In this document: one piece after another, positions 1 through 8,511 of the stretch | Layout of the letters: every line of letters starts with the position of its first letter | Position numbering within the stretch: position 1 is the first letter of the stretch | Notes under the pieces: model-generated | Databases searched by the model: none | Told to the model about the DNA's origin: nothing | What the model saw: only the letters and a program-made list of their open reading frames with translations | Translations under genes and position numbers: made by a program | Assembly (NCBI RefSeq): GCF_965232525.1 | Contig: NZ_OZ246980.1 | Coordinates: forward strand, 1,488,001-1,552,000 | Reading direction: 5' to 3' | Length of the DNA: 64,000 nt | DNA from: Bauldia sp965232525 | Lineage (GTDB): Bacteria; Pseudomonadota; Alphaproteobacteria; Rhizobiales; Kaistiaceae

Positions 1-875
1 CGATTTTCGAGGATCGGCACGGTGCCCGGGATCGCCGGGAGGCTGGTCTTGCGGCCCGCGCCGAGGCGGGGCACCGAGGCAATCAGGCCGCGCGTATAGG
101 GATGTTTCGGATCGGCGAGGACCTGGTCAACCGGCCCCTCCTCGACCACCTGGCCGAGATACATGATGATCACCCGATCGGCGATCTCGGCGACAACGCC
201 GAGGTCGTGAGTGATGAACAGGATCGCCATGCCGGTTCGCGCGCGCAGGTCGCGGATCAGGTCGAGGATGACGGCCTGGGTGGTGACGTCGAGGGCGGTG
301 GTCGGTTCGTCGGCGATCAGCAGGCGGGGATCGCAGATCAACGCCATGGCGATCATCGCCCGCTGGCGCTGGCCGCCGGAGAGCTCGAAGGTGTAGGCGT
401 CGACGCGCTGTTCCGGGTCGGGCATGCCGACCTGGCGCAGTGCTGCGATCGCCGCCTGTTTCGCCTGGCGCTTGGAGATCTTGCGATGCCAGACCAGCGC
501 CTCGGCGATCTGGTTGCCGATCGTGTACATCGGCGACAGGGCACTCATCGGCTCCTGATAGATCATGCCGATCTCGCCGCCGCGAATGTCGCGGAGCAGC
601 GGGTCGGACTCTTTCAGCGTGGCGAGGTTGACGATATCGCCGTCGGCGTCCCGGTAGGCGATGGTGCCGCTGTCGATGGTCGCGGCGGTGTCGAGAATAC
701 GCAGCACCGATTTGGCGGTCAGCGTCTTGCCGCATCCGGATTCGCCGACCAGGCAGACGGTCTCGCCCGGGCTGATGGTGAAGCCGACCCGATCGAGCGC
801 GAGATGGGACCGCTTGCCGTCGCGGAAGGAGACGGAGAGGTCAGCGACGTCGAGAAGCGGGCCCTCACTTGGCAT
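1..875 (-). CDS. Opp/Dpp-type ABC transporter ATP-binding protein (3' end outside window)
   Basis: Cytoplasmic ATPase that would energise the importer encoded just upstream. The 291 visible residues start MPSEGPLLDVADLSVSF and contain Walker A (GESGCGKT), the ABC signature (LSGGQRQR), Walker B (LLIADEPTTALD) and the switch histidine in FITHDLG. The later HPYTRGL stretch is typical of OppD/DppD proteins. The ATG at 875 lies inside the end of the permease gene, an 11-nt overlap, so translation is probably coupled. The gene runs off the left edge; a second ATPase (OppF-like) may follow there. The family call is firm; the substrate is not known. Confidence 0.93.
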   Translation of the reverse strand, partial: MPSEGPLLDVADLSVSFRDGKRSHLALDRVGFTISPGETVCLVGESGCGKTLTAKSVLRILDTAATIDSGTIAYRDADGDIVNLATLKESDPLLRDIRGGEIGMIYQEPMSALSPMYTIGNQIAEALVWHRKISKRQAKQAAIAALRQVGMPDPEQRVDAYTFELSGGQRQRAMIAMALICDPRLLIADEPTTALDVTTQAVILDLIRDLRARTGMAILFITHDLGVVAEIADRVIIMYLGQVVEEGPVDQVLADPKHPYTRGLIASVPRLGAGRKTSLPAIPGTVPILEN

Positions 876-1977
876 GAGGGTCCGCCGCGTCGCGCAAACC
901 GTCGCCGAAGAAATTGAGGGCGAGCACGGCGATGACCACCGCCAGGCCCGGCGTGAACAGCCAGGGGGCCGCCGAGATCGAGCGAAGGTTCTGGGCTTCC
1001 TGCAACAAGACCCCCCAGCTTACCACCGGCTGGCGGAGGCCGATGCCGAGGAAGCTGAGCGAGGTCTCGGCAACGATCATGCCGGGGATTGCCAGGGTGA
1101 CCACGGCGATCATGTGCGACAGGAAGGACGGCGCCATGTGGCGGATCAGGATGCGCGGGGTCTTGCAGCCATCGAGCCGCGCCGCCTTGACGAAGTCCTC
1201 GCTCTTCAGCGCCAGGAATCGCCCGCGGACGACACGGGCCAGGCCCGTCCAGCCGATCACCGACAAGATCACGGTGATCAGAAAGTAGGTCTGGATCGGC
1301 GAGGTGGTCGGCGGGATCGCCGCGGCGAGGCCGATCCACAGCGGGATCGACGGCAGCGACTGCATGAACTCGATCACCCGCTGGATGCCGACATCGATCC
1401 AGCCGCCGAGATAGCCGGACAGGCCGCCGAGCAGGAGGCCGAGCACCAGGCTGATGGCGACGCCGATCAGGCCGATCGTCATCGATACCCGGGAGGCGTA
1501 GATGGTGCGCGACAGCACGTCCCGGCCGAGCCGGTCGGCACCGGCGAAGTACACCCGGTCGCCGTGGTTGACCGGGCCGAACAGATGGCGGTCGGCCGGG
1601 ATCAGGCCGAACAGGCGATATTCGGCGCCGCGAACGAACAGCCCGATCGGGATGATGTCCTCCGGGTCCTCGACGAAGGTGCGGCGGCCGGAGTTGTAGT
1701 CGATCTCGCTCTTGGTGCCGATGACGTGGGGGCGGAATGTGAGCCCCTCGTCGGTGCGGAGGAACCAGTGGATTGCCTGCGGCGGGGCGTAGGTATGGCT
1801 GGGGCTGTAGTCTTCCGGCGTGTAGGGCGCGAGAAACTCGACGAACAGCGCCACCAGATAGATCAAGACGGTGATCACGCCGCCGATCATGCCCAGCCGG
1901 TGGCGGCGGAAGCGCCGCCACATCAGTGTCCATTGGCCGGCGACCGCGTCGCTGGCGGTGGTGGCGCGGTCGCTCAC
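865..1977 (-). CDS. Opp/Dpp-type ABC transporter permease, OppC-like
   Basis: Inner-membrane permease of 370 residues. It has one membrane segment near residues 31-51, then a long periplasmic stretch to about residue 155, then a core of five hydrophobic segments. The EAA loop that contacts the ATPase is near residue 265 (AARLDGCKTPRILIRHM). The GADRLGRDVLSR motif before the core is typical of OppC/DppC proteins. At 370 residues it is longer than the usual 280-300 because of the periplasmic insert, seen in permeases paired with large family 5 binding proteins. Its start overlaps the preceding permease stop by 4 nt and its end overlaps the ATPase start. Confidence 0.93.
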   Translation of the reverse strand: MSDRATTASDAVAGQWTLMWRRFRRHRLGMIGGVITVLIYLVALFVEFLAPYTPEDYSPSHTYAPPQAIHWFLRTDEGLTFRPHVIGTKSEIDYNSGRRTFVEDPEDIIPIGLFVRGAEYRLFGLIPADRHLFGPVNHGDRVYFAGADRLGRDVLSRTIYASRVSMTIGLIGVAISLVLGLLLGGLSGYLGGWIDVGIQRVIEFMQSLPSIPLWIGLAAAIPPTTSPIQTYFLITVILSVIGWTGLARVVRGRFLALKSEDFVKAARLDGCKTPRILIRHMAPSFLSHMIAVVTLAIPGMIVAETSLSFLGIGLRQPVVSWGVLLQEAQNLRSISAAPWLFTPGLAVVIAVLALNFFGDGLRDAADPHAK

Positions 1978-2981
1978 AGCGTTGCCCCCGAGGTGACCTG
2001 ACGGCGGATGCGCGGATCGAGCCAGGCGAGCAGGGTGTCGGAGAAGAAGGTGCCGAGCACTGCCAGGAACGAAAGGAACATGATGAACGTTGCCGCCAAA
2101 AACATGTCCTCGGACTTCAACGCTTCGAGCAGTAGCGGGCCGGTCGTCTGAAGGCCGAGGACCACCGCGACGATGGTTTCGCCCGACACCAGGGTGACGA
2201 ACACTTCGTTGAGGCCGCTGACGAACGGGTTCAGGGAATGGCGGACCGGATACTTAACCAGCAGCCGGCGCTCCGGCACGCCCTTGGCGCGGGCGGTCAG
2301 AACATACGGCTTGTGCAATTCGTCGAGGAGGTTGGCGCGGATGGTTCGGATTACCGCCGCCGTCCCGGCGGTCCCGAGCACCACCATCGGAATCCACAAG
2401 TGTGAGATCAGGTCGAGCACCCGGCCGACCGACCAGGGGGCGTTGACGTATTCGGGCGAGAACAGCCCGCCGACGCTCTGGCCGAAATAGCGGAACGAGA
2501 CGTAGAGCAGGATCAGGGCAAGCAGGAAGTTCGGGATCGCCAAGCCGATGAAGCCGAGGAACGTCGCGGCATAGTCACCGAGGGAGTACTTCCGCACCGC
2601 CGAGTAGATACCGACGGGAATGGCGACGACCCAGATGAACAGGAGCGTTACGATCGACAGCAGGGTCGTCATCCCGAGGCGATCCCAGATCAGATCGCCG
2701 ACCGGGACCTCCCACTGGAAGGAGTAGCCGAAGTCGCCGCGGAACAGGATGCCGGTGATCCAGTCCCAGTACTGAACCAGCACCGGCTGGTTGAGTCCGT
2801 AGCGGGCGCGGAGCGCCGCCACCTCCTGCGGGGTCATCCGGTCGCCGTCCTGCAGCGCCTGGAGGGCCAAGGCGTCGACGAAGTCGCCGGGGGGAAGAGT
2901 GATGATGAGAAACGCCACCAGGGAGATCGCGACCAGCGTCGGGATCATCAACAGGATGCGGCGTAGAATGAAGGCGGCCAT
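1974..2981 (-). CDS. Opp/Dpp-type ABC transporter permease, OppB-like
   Basis: Inner-membrane permease of 335 residues that pairs with the OppC-like protein. It starts MAAFILRRILLMIPTL, the usual OppB/DppB N-terminus with the first membrane helix at residues 9-28. About five further hydrophobic segments follow. The EAA-type loop reads TARAKGVPERRLLVKYPVRH near residues 230-250. The C-terminus LLAWLDPRIR is also characteristic. The gene sits 58 nt after the binding-protein gene, with a stem-loop in the gap, and overlaps the next permease by 4 nt. Substrate not determinable; relatives carry peptides, oligosaccharides or opines. Confidence 0.94.
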   Translation of the reverse strand: MAAFILRRILLMIPTLVAISLVAFLIITLPPGDFVDALALQALQDGDRMTPQEVAALRARYGLNQPVLVQYWDWITGILFRGDFGYSFQWEVPVGDLIWDRLGMTTLLSIVTLLFIWVVAIPVGIYSAVRKYSLGDYAATFLGFIGLAIPNFLLALILLYVSFRYFGQSVGGLFSPEYVNAPWSVGRVLDLISHLWIPMVVLGTAGTAAVIRTIRANLLDELHKPYVLTARAKGVPERRLLVKYPVRHSLNPFVSGLNEVFVTLVSGETIVAVVLGLQTTGPLLLEALKSEDMFLAATFIMFLSFLAVLGTFFSDTLLAWLDPRIRRQVTSGATL

Positions 2982-3005
2982 CGGCCAGAGTACCGAAGAC
3001 GGAGT

Positions 3006-3031
3006 CGGGCGGGGACGTCAATCCCCGCCCG
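3006..3031 (-). promoter_or_regulatory. Stem-loop after binding-protein gene
   Basis: Perfect 10-bp inverted repeat CGGGCGGGGA / TCCCCGCCCG with a 6-nt loop, 8 nt past the stop of the family 5 binding-protein gene and before the permease start. There is no T-run, so it is more likely an mRNA 3'-end stabiliser or partial terminator within the operon than a full terminator. Confidence 0.7.
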
Positions 3032-3039
3032 CTTGAGCC

Positions 3040-5016
3040 TTACTCGGCGATATAGAAGGTCGAGAAGTTGGCGGGGCTGATGCCCGGATAGAGCCAGCCC
3101 TCGATCAGCGGCTCCGGCACGTTGCGCAGCCGGTTGCGGACGGCGCGGAAGTTCCCCATCGGCAGACTGATGCCGATGGTGGTGAACTCCTCCTTCACCA
3201 GATCGAGGAACTCCTTCATCATCGCGTCCTGTTCGGCGCCGGCCTTGGTCGGGATCGACTCGGCGAGGAAGAAGATGCGCTTGATGTTTTCCGGCGGTTC
3301 GACCGGCTCGACGTCGCCGGCGAGCTCCGAACCGAACATCACCGCGGCGCCGCGCTCTTCAGCATACCATTGCTCCCAGGCCGACCAGTTGCCGAGATGG
3401 CCGGGGCCGCCCATGAATACCATCCGCGAGATGAGCGGCAGTTGGCCAGCACCGTTTTCGGCGAGCCACAGGGCGATGTCGGCATCGGGGGCGCTGCGCC
3501 GTGCCTGATGCAGCTCGTCGCTGACCACGTCAACGACGATGTCGAGGCCGACCTCCTCCCAGTAGCGCTCGATGAGCTGCATCATGTCGACCCAGTCCGG
3601 CTTGAAGTCCTGGTTGGTCGACACGACGATCTGGAACCGCTCGCCGTCGGGCCGCAGGCGGAAGCCTTCCGCGTCCTTCTCCGGCAGCACCTTGTCGAGA
3701 TACTCGTTGGCGAGGGCGGGATCGTAGGCGGTATACTGCTTGGCCATCTCCTCATCGTAGTAAGGCGAGCCGGGACGGGGCGCGACCTGGAAGGGTTCGC
3801 CCTGGCCGAGATAGACCACGTCGATGATTTCCTGACGGTTGATCGCGTGCGACAGGCCGATACGGAAATCCTTGTTCTGGTAGATCGACGCCTTGACCGA
3901 ATCCGGGTGGCTCATCGGGAACATGAAGAACGCGACGTTCATGTCCGAGCTGTTGGCCGGGACCAGCCGGTAGTCGCCGCGCTCGGTGTTGTCGAAGAAC
4001 ACCGCGCGGTTGTTCGGTGTCGAGATGTTGACCCGGCTGATATCGATCTCGCCGGAGAGCGACTTGGCGAGCTGCACCTCCGGATCGGCGGCGATCACCC
4101 AGGTCCGCGCATCGATGTACGGCAACTGATTACACGCCGTGTCGACCTTGAAGTAGTAGGGGTTGCGCACGAAGGTGAAGCGCTCGTTGCCGACAAACGG
4201 TTCGGTCGGGATATGGGCGTGAATTTGCGGGCGCTCCGGATCGTTGAACTCCGCCTGGCTGGCGTAGGTTCCGACCCGCTCGTGCCACCAGCGGCCGTAG
4301 TCGTCGGCGCCGGCTTCCGCCATCATTTCGGCGACGCCGTCGGGATTGGCATCCTTGTCGAACTTGGAAACGTAGTGCTCCGCAAACTGCACGACACGCT
4401 GGCCGTAAGGGCCGGCGAGGTCGAGCAGGAAGACGCCGTTCGGCTTCGACCACGAGAATTCGACGGTGTGGTCGTCGATCGCCCTGACGGCCGCCGGTTC
4501 GCCATCGACGACGTAGAGACCGCGCGGGGCGGGGTTGATGTCGGTGTTGGTCTCGACCCGCTCCCACCAGAAGACGATGTCGTCGGCGGTGAAGGGCTCG
4601 CCGTCCGACCACTTCATCCCTTCGCGAAGCGTGAAGGTGTAGGTGGTCGCGTCGTCGGAGATCGTCCAACTTTCGGCGATGTTCGGCACAATACCGGACC
4701 CGTCCACGGCCCAGCGGACCAGCGGCTCGTAGCCGAAGTGGCGGAACTCGGAGAGGCGAGATCCGTTGGTCGTGTCGACCATTTCCCCACCATAGACGCC
4801 GGGTTGTTCGAACGGCGTGACCACCAGCGGATTGGCCGGCAGCCGTTCGGCCAGCGGCGGCAACGTGCCCGCGGCGACCTGGGCGGCGAGCTCGGGTGCT
4901 TCGTTGTACGTGGTGCACTGCTGTGCGAACGCTGAGGTTCCGGCGAGCAGAAGCGCCGCGCCGGCCGGCACAGCGCGCGTCATGCACTTTCTTAGGAACA
5001 GCTTTTTCATCGACAT
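3040..5016 (-). CDS. Periplasmic substrate-binding protein, ABC family 5 (SBP_bac_5)
   Basis: Periplasmic receptor of 658 residues for the adjacent importer. The N-terminus has lysines and arginines, a hydrophobic stretch and a likely signal-peptidase site after AFA near residue 31. Family 5 features follow: LREGMKWSDGEPFTADDI near residues 130-150 and DFRIGLSHAINRQEIIDVVYLGQG in the second half. At about 630 mature residues it is longer than DppA or OppA (about 510) and fits the subgroup in rhizobia-like bacteria that includes sugar and opine binders. The ATG at 5016 is preceded by GGGGAACC as ribosome site. First gene of the operon. Confidence 0.93.
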   Translation of the reverse strand: MSMKKLFLRKCMTRAVPAGAALLLAGTSAFAQQCTTYNEAPELAAQVAAGTLPPLAERLPANPLVVTPFEQPGVYGGEMVDTTNGSRLSEFRHFGYEPLVRWAVDGSGIVPNIAESWTISDDATTYTFTLREGMKWSDGEPFTADDIVFWWERVETNTDINPAPRGLYVVDGEPAAVRAIDDHTVEFSWSKPNGVFLLDLAGPYGQRVVQFAEHYVSKFDKDANPDGVAEMMAEAGADDYGRWWHERVGTYASQAEFNDPERPQIHAHIPTEPFVGNERFTFVRNPYYFKVDTACNQLPYIDARTWVIAADPEVQLAKSLSGEIDISRVNISTPNNRAVFFDNTERGDYRLVPANSSDMNVAFFMFPMSHPDSVKASIYQNKDFRIGLSHAINRQEIIDVVYLGQGEPFQVAPRPGSPYYDEEMAKQYTAYDPALANEYLDKVLPEKDAEGFRLRPDGERFQIVVSTNQDFKPDWVDMMQLIERYWEEVGLDIVVDVVSDELHQARRSAPDADIALWLAENGAGQLPLISRMVFMGGPGHLGNWSAWEQWYAEERGAAVMFGSELAGDVEPVEPPENIKRIFFLAESIPTKAGAEQDAMMKEFLDLVKEEFTTIGISLPMGNFRAVRNRLRNVPEPLIEGWLYPGISPANFSTFYIAE

Positions 5017-5355
5017 GGTTCCCCGTTTTAGGAACCGGCGACGATCAGACCCGCCACCGGATGCTCGGTTCTCCTAAGGCGGGAATGCAACACGCGCGTA
5101 TGGGTAAAATGTCAGTTTTGTAACTGTGGACTATCCAGATGGTTCACAGCGCGCAAGCCAGTGACGGGCCTCGAGGCCGTCTTTCCCGGTAGAAGTCGCC
5201 AAGCCTTACGCGGTCGACGATGTTCGCGGGTTGCCCGGAAGACGAACTGGGCGTCTTAAAAGCTTAGTCGATGCTGAACACCGTCTGTCCGCTACTGGAA
5301 AAGAGAATGCAACGCCGGGGCTGGCCGCGCAAGGGCGCGCGATCCGTGCCGAGCG
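5017..5355. other. Intergenic region upstream of the Opp-type operon
   Basis: 339 bp with no convincing gene. An inverted repeat CAGTT-TTGT-AACTG at 5113-5126 lies about 100 bp upstream of the binding-protein start and could be an operator. A GACGG..CCGTC hairpin with a one-base bulge at 5163-5181 could end transcription of the PhyH gene, but it lacks a T-run on that strand. Neither is certain. Confidence 0.4.
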
Positions 5356-6240
5356 CTAGAATCCCTTCGCGGCGCTCTGCTTCTGGATCTCGTAGATCGA
5401 CCCCTGGGTCGCCGGCTGCGGCTGAGGAATGCGCACCGGAACGGGTGTCACGCGCGGCTCGATCGTCGGCTCCCCGCAGAGCATCAGGGCGTCGAATCCC
5501 TCCAAGGTCCTCGGCGGCGACATGGCGCCGAAAATCGGAAACGCGTCGGCGGCGGTGATCTCGTAGAAGAGCACGGCGCGGTCGCGGTCGGAGCGGTTGA
5601 AGTCCGATCCGTGGACGATCCGCGCGTGGTGGATGGAAATCGATCCGGCCGGCGCCATTGCCGCGGCGGCGTCTTTGGGATCGAGCCCGGCTTTCGGCAG
5701 CGACATCGTTCCGGCGAAAACCCCGTCGACGTGATGGTCGAAAGCATCCCGACGATGCGTTCCGGGAAACACCAGCAGCGGTCCGTTTTCCGGCCCGACG
5801 TCATCGAGGAAGACGCCAACGGCGAGAACGTCGTCATTGGTGTGCGGATAGAACGCCCAATCCTGATGCCAGTCGACCGGCGCGCCAAAGCCGGCCGACT
5901 TCATGTTGAGCTTGGAGGTATGCAGTCTGAGGTCCGGCCCGATGAGATCGCGAACCGGCGCCAGGATCGCGTCGCTCTTCATCAACTCGGCGAACACCGG
6001 GCTGAGGGTGTGGGGCAGCTTGATCCGCCGGATCCGCGGGTTGTCCGGCGTATGGCTTTCCTCGAGGTCGATCTGATCGGTATGGGCGGTGAGGGTCGCG
6101 GCTTCAGCCCGCAGGCGGGCGATCTCTTTGTGGCACTGGTCGAGGACAGCGTCGGGAACGCGGTTCTCGATGACGATATAGCCGTCGCGGCGATAGGCCG
6201 CGATCTGTTCGTCGGTCAGGCATTCACGTTCCGTTTGCAT
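5356..6240 (-). CDS. Phytanoyl-CoA dioxygenase (PhyH) family protein
   Basis: Fe(II)/2-oxoglutarate-dependent oxygenase of 294 residues, probably cytoplasmic. The double-stranded beta-helix residues are visible: HQD in VDWHQDWAFYPH for iron, the distal histidine in IHHARIVHGSDFNRS, and the nearby arginine in SDRDRAVLFYEI for 2-oxoglutarate. ENGPLLVFPGTHRR is also typical of PhyH proteins. The ATG at 6240 was chosen over a TTG at 6261 because the protein then begins MQTERECLTDEQIAAYRRDGY, a normal family N-terminus. It stands alone, divergent from the GbsR-like regulator. Substrate unknown; this family is broad and many bacterial members do not act on phytanoyl-CoA. Confidence 0.88.
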   Translation of the reverse strand: MQTERECLTDEQIAAYRRDGYIVIENRVPDAVLDQCHKEIARLRAEAATLTAHTDQIDLEESHTPDNPRIRRIKLPHTLSPVFAELMKSDAILAPVRDLIGPDLRLHTSKLNMKSAGFGAPVDWHQDWAFYPHTNDDVLAVGVFLDDVGPENGPLLVFPGTHRRDAFDHHVDGVFAGTMSLPKAGLDPKDAAAAMAPAGSISIHHARIVHGSDFNRSDRDRAVLFYEITAADAFPIFGAMSPPRTLEGFDALMLCGEPTIEPRVTPVPVRIPQPQPATQGSIYEIQKQSAAKGF

Positions 6241-6552
6241 CTGGATTCGTTTCCCTACCAATCTTGTCCAGGCTGGAGGAGCGCGCCACCGACAAACGCT
6301 GCGACGCTCCGACCGGACCTATAGCCTGAGTCCAGATTGTATGCCTCCTGATACATTGGAAACACCCGCGAGACAGGAATGACGAGTCCCGGCCTCCTCG
6401 GACCCTGTCATAGCGGCCATGCCTGAAACGCGCTGACTCAACCGACAAGCGGCGCCAACCACCTGCGACACCTCGCCATCGTCGGACGGATTGAATCACG
6501 AGCCCGGCGCGCCATTTATTCATTTCAGTAATTTCTGAAATGACTGACAGGC
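6241..6552. other. Divergent promoter region between PhyH gene and regulator
   Basis: 312 bp between the two divergent start codons. Apart from the inverted repeat at 6521-6542, no RNA gene or coding remnant was recognised. It should hold promoters for both directions. Confidence 0.45.
6521..6542. promoter_or_regulatory. Candidate operator of the GbsR-like regulator
   Basis: Perfect inverted repeat CATTTCAG-TAATTT-CTGAAATG, 8-bp arms with a 6-bp spacer, ending 10 bp before the regulator's GTG start. The AT-rich site stands out in GC-rich sequence. Winged-helix MarR/GbsR proteins bind such palindromes and commonly control their own operon; binding here is inferred. Confidence 0.6.
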
Positions 6553-7125
6553 GTGGTCATGGACCTTTCGACGCTTCAGCAGGAGTTCGTGCTGCACTTC
6601 GGCGAGATGGGCTCTCGTTGGGGGATCAACCGCACCGTCGGCCAGATCTATGCGGTGCTTTTCCTGGCAGACCGGCCGCTCAACGCCGAAGAGATCACGG
6701 AGAAACTGGGCTTCTCGCGGTCGAATGTCTCCATGGGACTGAAGGAGTTGCAGGCGTGGAACCTCGTGCGGCTCAAGCATCTTCCCGACGACCGGCGCGA
6801 CTATTTCACGACTCCCGACGACCTCTGGGAGATCGTTCGCACCCTCATCGCGGAACGTAAGAAGCGTGAAATCGATCCAACGCTGACCAAGCTCCGGGAA
6901 CTCGAGATGCAGGCGCCGTCCAGCGAGGCGGATACTCACGCTCATGCCAAGATCGGCGAGCTGCGCGAACTGATCGAATTGTTGACCGGCTGGTACGACG
7001 ACATGGATCGGCTGGAGACCGAGCGATTGGTCCAACTCCTGACGCTCGGTTCGAAACTGCAGAAGTTCATCGGCAAGACCGAGAAGATCGTGCCGCTCCG
7101 CCGCAAAGGGAAGGGGGCCGACTGA
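6553..7125 (+). CDS. GbsR/MarR-type winged-helix transcriptional regulator
   Basis: DNA-binding protein of 190 residues. The N-terminal half is a winged helix: RPLNAEEITEKLGFSRSNVSMGLKELQAWNLVR near residues 41-73, followed by a wing LPDDRRDYFTTPDD. A helical C-terminal part may dimerise or sense a ligand. The sequence resembles the GbsR subfamily. Translation may begin at GTG 6553 or at ATG 6559. The stop codon overlaps the oxidase subunit I start as TGATG, so regulator and oxidase form one operon. A perfect inverted repeat just upstream suggests autoregulation. The signal sensed (redox, respiratory inhibitor or osmolyte) cannot be read from the sequence. Confidence 0.88.
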   Translation: MVMDLSTLQQEFVLHFGEMGSRWGINRTVGQIYAVLFLADRPLNAEEITEKLGFSRSNVSMGLKELQAWNLVRLKHLPDDRRDYFTTPDDLWEIVRTLIAERKKREIDPTLTKLRELEMQAPSSEADTHAHAKIGELRELIELLTGWYDDMDRLETERLVQLLTLGSKLQKFIGKTEKIVPLRRKGKGAD

Positions 7126-8507
7126 TGGACGCACTCCTCCTGTCGCGGATCCAGTTTGGCGCGAACATCTCGTTCCACATCCTGTTTCCGACCATCACCA
7201 TCGCACTCAGCTGGGTGCTTCTGTTCTTCAAGCTCCGCTTCAACGCCACCGGCGACATGCGATGGATGGACGCCTACCGCTTCTATGTGAAGGTGTTTGC
7301 TCTCACCTTTGCGCTCGGCGTCGTGTCCGGCATCACGATGAGCTTTCAATTCGGCACCAACTGGCCGGGCTTCATGGAGACGGTCGGCAACATCGCCGGG
7401 CCGCTGTTGGCCTATGAGGTGCTGACCGCGTTCTTTCTCGAGGCCGTGTTCCTCGGGATCATGCTGTTCGGGTTCTCCAGGGTGCCGGGCTGGCTGCACA
7501 CGCTGGCTACGCTCCTCGTGGCGGTCGGTACCGCGATGAGCGCGTTCTGGATTCTTGCGCTGAATTCCTGGATGCAGACGCCGGCGGGCTTCGAGATGCG
7601 CGACGGCGTCGCGCACGCCACCGATTGGTTCGCGATCGTCTTCAACCCGTCGATGCCCTACCGCCTGACCCACATGCTGCTGGCCAGCGGCCTGACCGTG
7701 GCATTTCTGATGGCCGGCCTCTCGGCGTTCCGGATGCTGGTCGGCGATCGGTCCGGCGCCGTTCGGCTGACGCTGAAGACCGGCGCCGGCTTGGCGGCGA
7801 TCCTCATCCCCATCCAGATCTATGCCGGCGATCTGCATGGGCTCAACACGCTCGAGCATCAGCCGCAAAAGGTCGCAGCCATGGAAGGCAATTGGGAAAC
7901 CGGCAGTAACGTCCCGCTTCTCTTGTTCGCGCTCCCCGACCAGAAGGAACGCGAGAACCGGTTCGAGGTCGGAATTCCCAACGGCGCCAGCCTCATTCTC
8001 ACCCATGATCCGGATGGGGTCGTGCCGGGCCTGAACGACTTTGTCGCCGAGGACGGGACCGTCCTTCACCCGCCCGTGTCGCCGGTGTTCTGGGCGTTTC
8101 GCATCATGGTCGGGATCGGCCTGACGATGCTGCTCATCTCCTGGTTCGCGGTCTGGCGGTTTTGGCGACGCGGTGTGGACACCGCGCCGCGGTTACTGCT
8201 GATCGGATTTGTCGGGATGACGTTCTCCGGTTGGGTGGCGACGTTAGCCGGCTGGTACACGACCGAGATCGGACGCCAGCCCTGGCTGGTGAGCGGCGTC
8301 ATGAAAACCGTCGATGCCGTCGCCGACGTGCCCGCGCCGATGGTGCTGTCGACCCTGGTCGTTTACCTCGCGGTCTATGCGGCGCTCACGCTCGCCTATG
8401 TCACGGCTCTCTTCTACCTCGCGCGCAAAGCGGCACGGGGCCAGGACGTCAGATCACTGACGCCTTCGTCCGGCGCTGCCGAAGTCGCCATCGCACCGGG
8501 CGAGTAG
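7125..8507 (+). CDS. cydA: Cytochrome bd-type quinol oxidase subunit I (CIO-like)
   Basis: Membrane subunit of 460 residues that oxidises quinol and reduces oxygen to water using haems b558, b595 and d. It begins MDALLLSRIQFGANISFHILFPT, with the conserved N-terminal histidine ligand at about residue 18. Other markers are FQFGTNWPGF, the histidine in RLTHMLLASG, and GWYTTEIGRQPW near the C-terminal side. The periplasmic Q-loop region is short, which places it with the cyanide-insensitive (CIO) branch rather than E. coli-type CydA. About nine membrane helices are expected. It overlaps the regulator and is followed after 4 nt by subunit II. Confidence 0.96.
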   Translation: MDALLLSRIQFGANISFHILFPTITIALSWVLLFFKLRFNATGDMRWMDAYRFYVKVFALTFALGVVSGITMSFQFGTNWPGFMETVGNIAGPLLAYEVLTAFFLEAVFLGIMLFGFSRVPGWLHTLATLLVAVGTAMSAFWILALNSWMQTPAGFEMRDGVAHATDWFAIVFNPSMPYRLTHMLLASGLTVAFLMAGLSAFRMLVGDRSGAVRLTLKTGAGLAAILIPIQIYAGDLHGLNTLEHQPQKVAAMEGNWETGSNVPLLLFALPDQKERENRFEVGIPNGASLILTHDPDGVVPGLNDFVAEDGTVLHPPVSPVFWAFRIMVGIGLTMLLISWFAVWRFWRRGVDTAPRLLLIGFVGMTFSGWVATLAGWYTTEIGRQPWLVSGVMKTVDAVADVPAPMVLSTLVVYLAVYAALTLAYVTALFYLARKAARGQDVRSLTPSSGAAEVAIAPGE

Positions 8508-8511
8508 ACCG

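Noticed and set aside
661..2001. 446-codon open frame on the plus strand across the permease genes
   Set aside because: Antisense shadow of the OppD/OppC-like genes; composition dominated by Arg, Asp, Gly and Ala without any domain, as expected in high-GC DNA.
3370..4935. 521-codon open frame on the plus strand
   Set aside because: Antisense to the family 5 binding-protein gene, which has clear signal peptide and motifs.
5163..5181. Hairpin as a terminator of the PhyH gene
   Set aside because: Bulged stem and no T-run on the minus strand; kept only as a remark.
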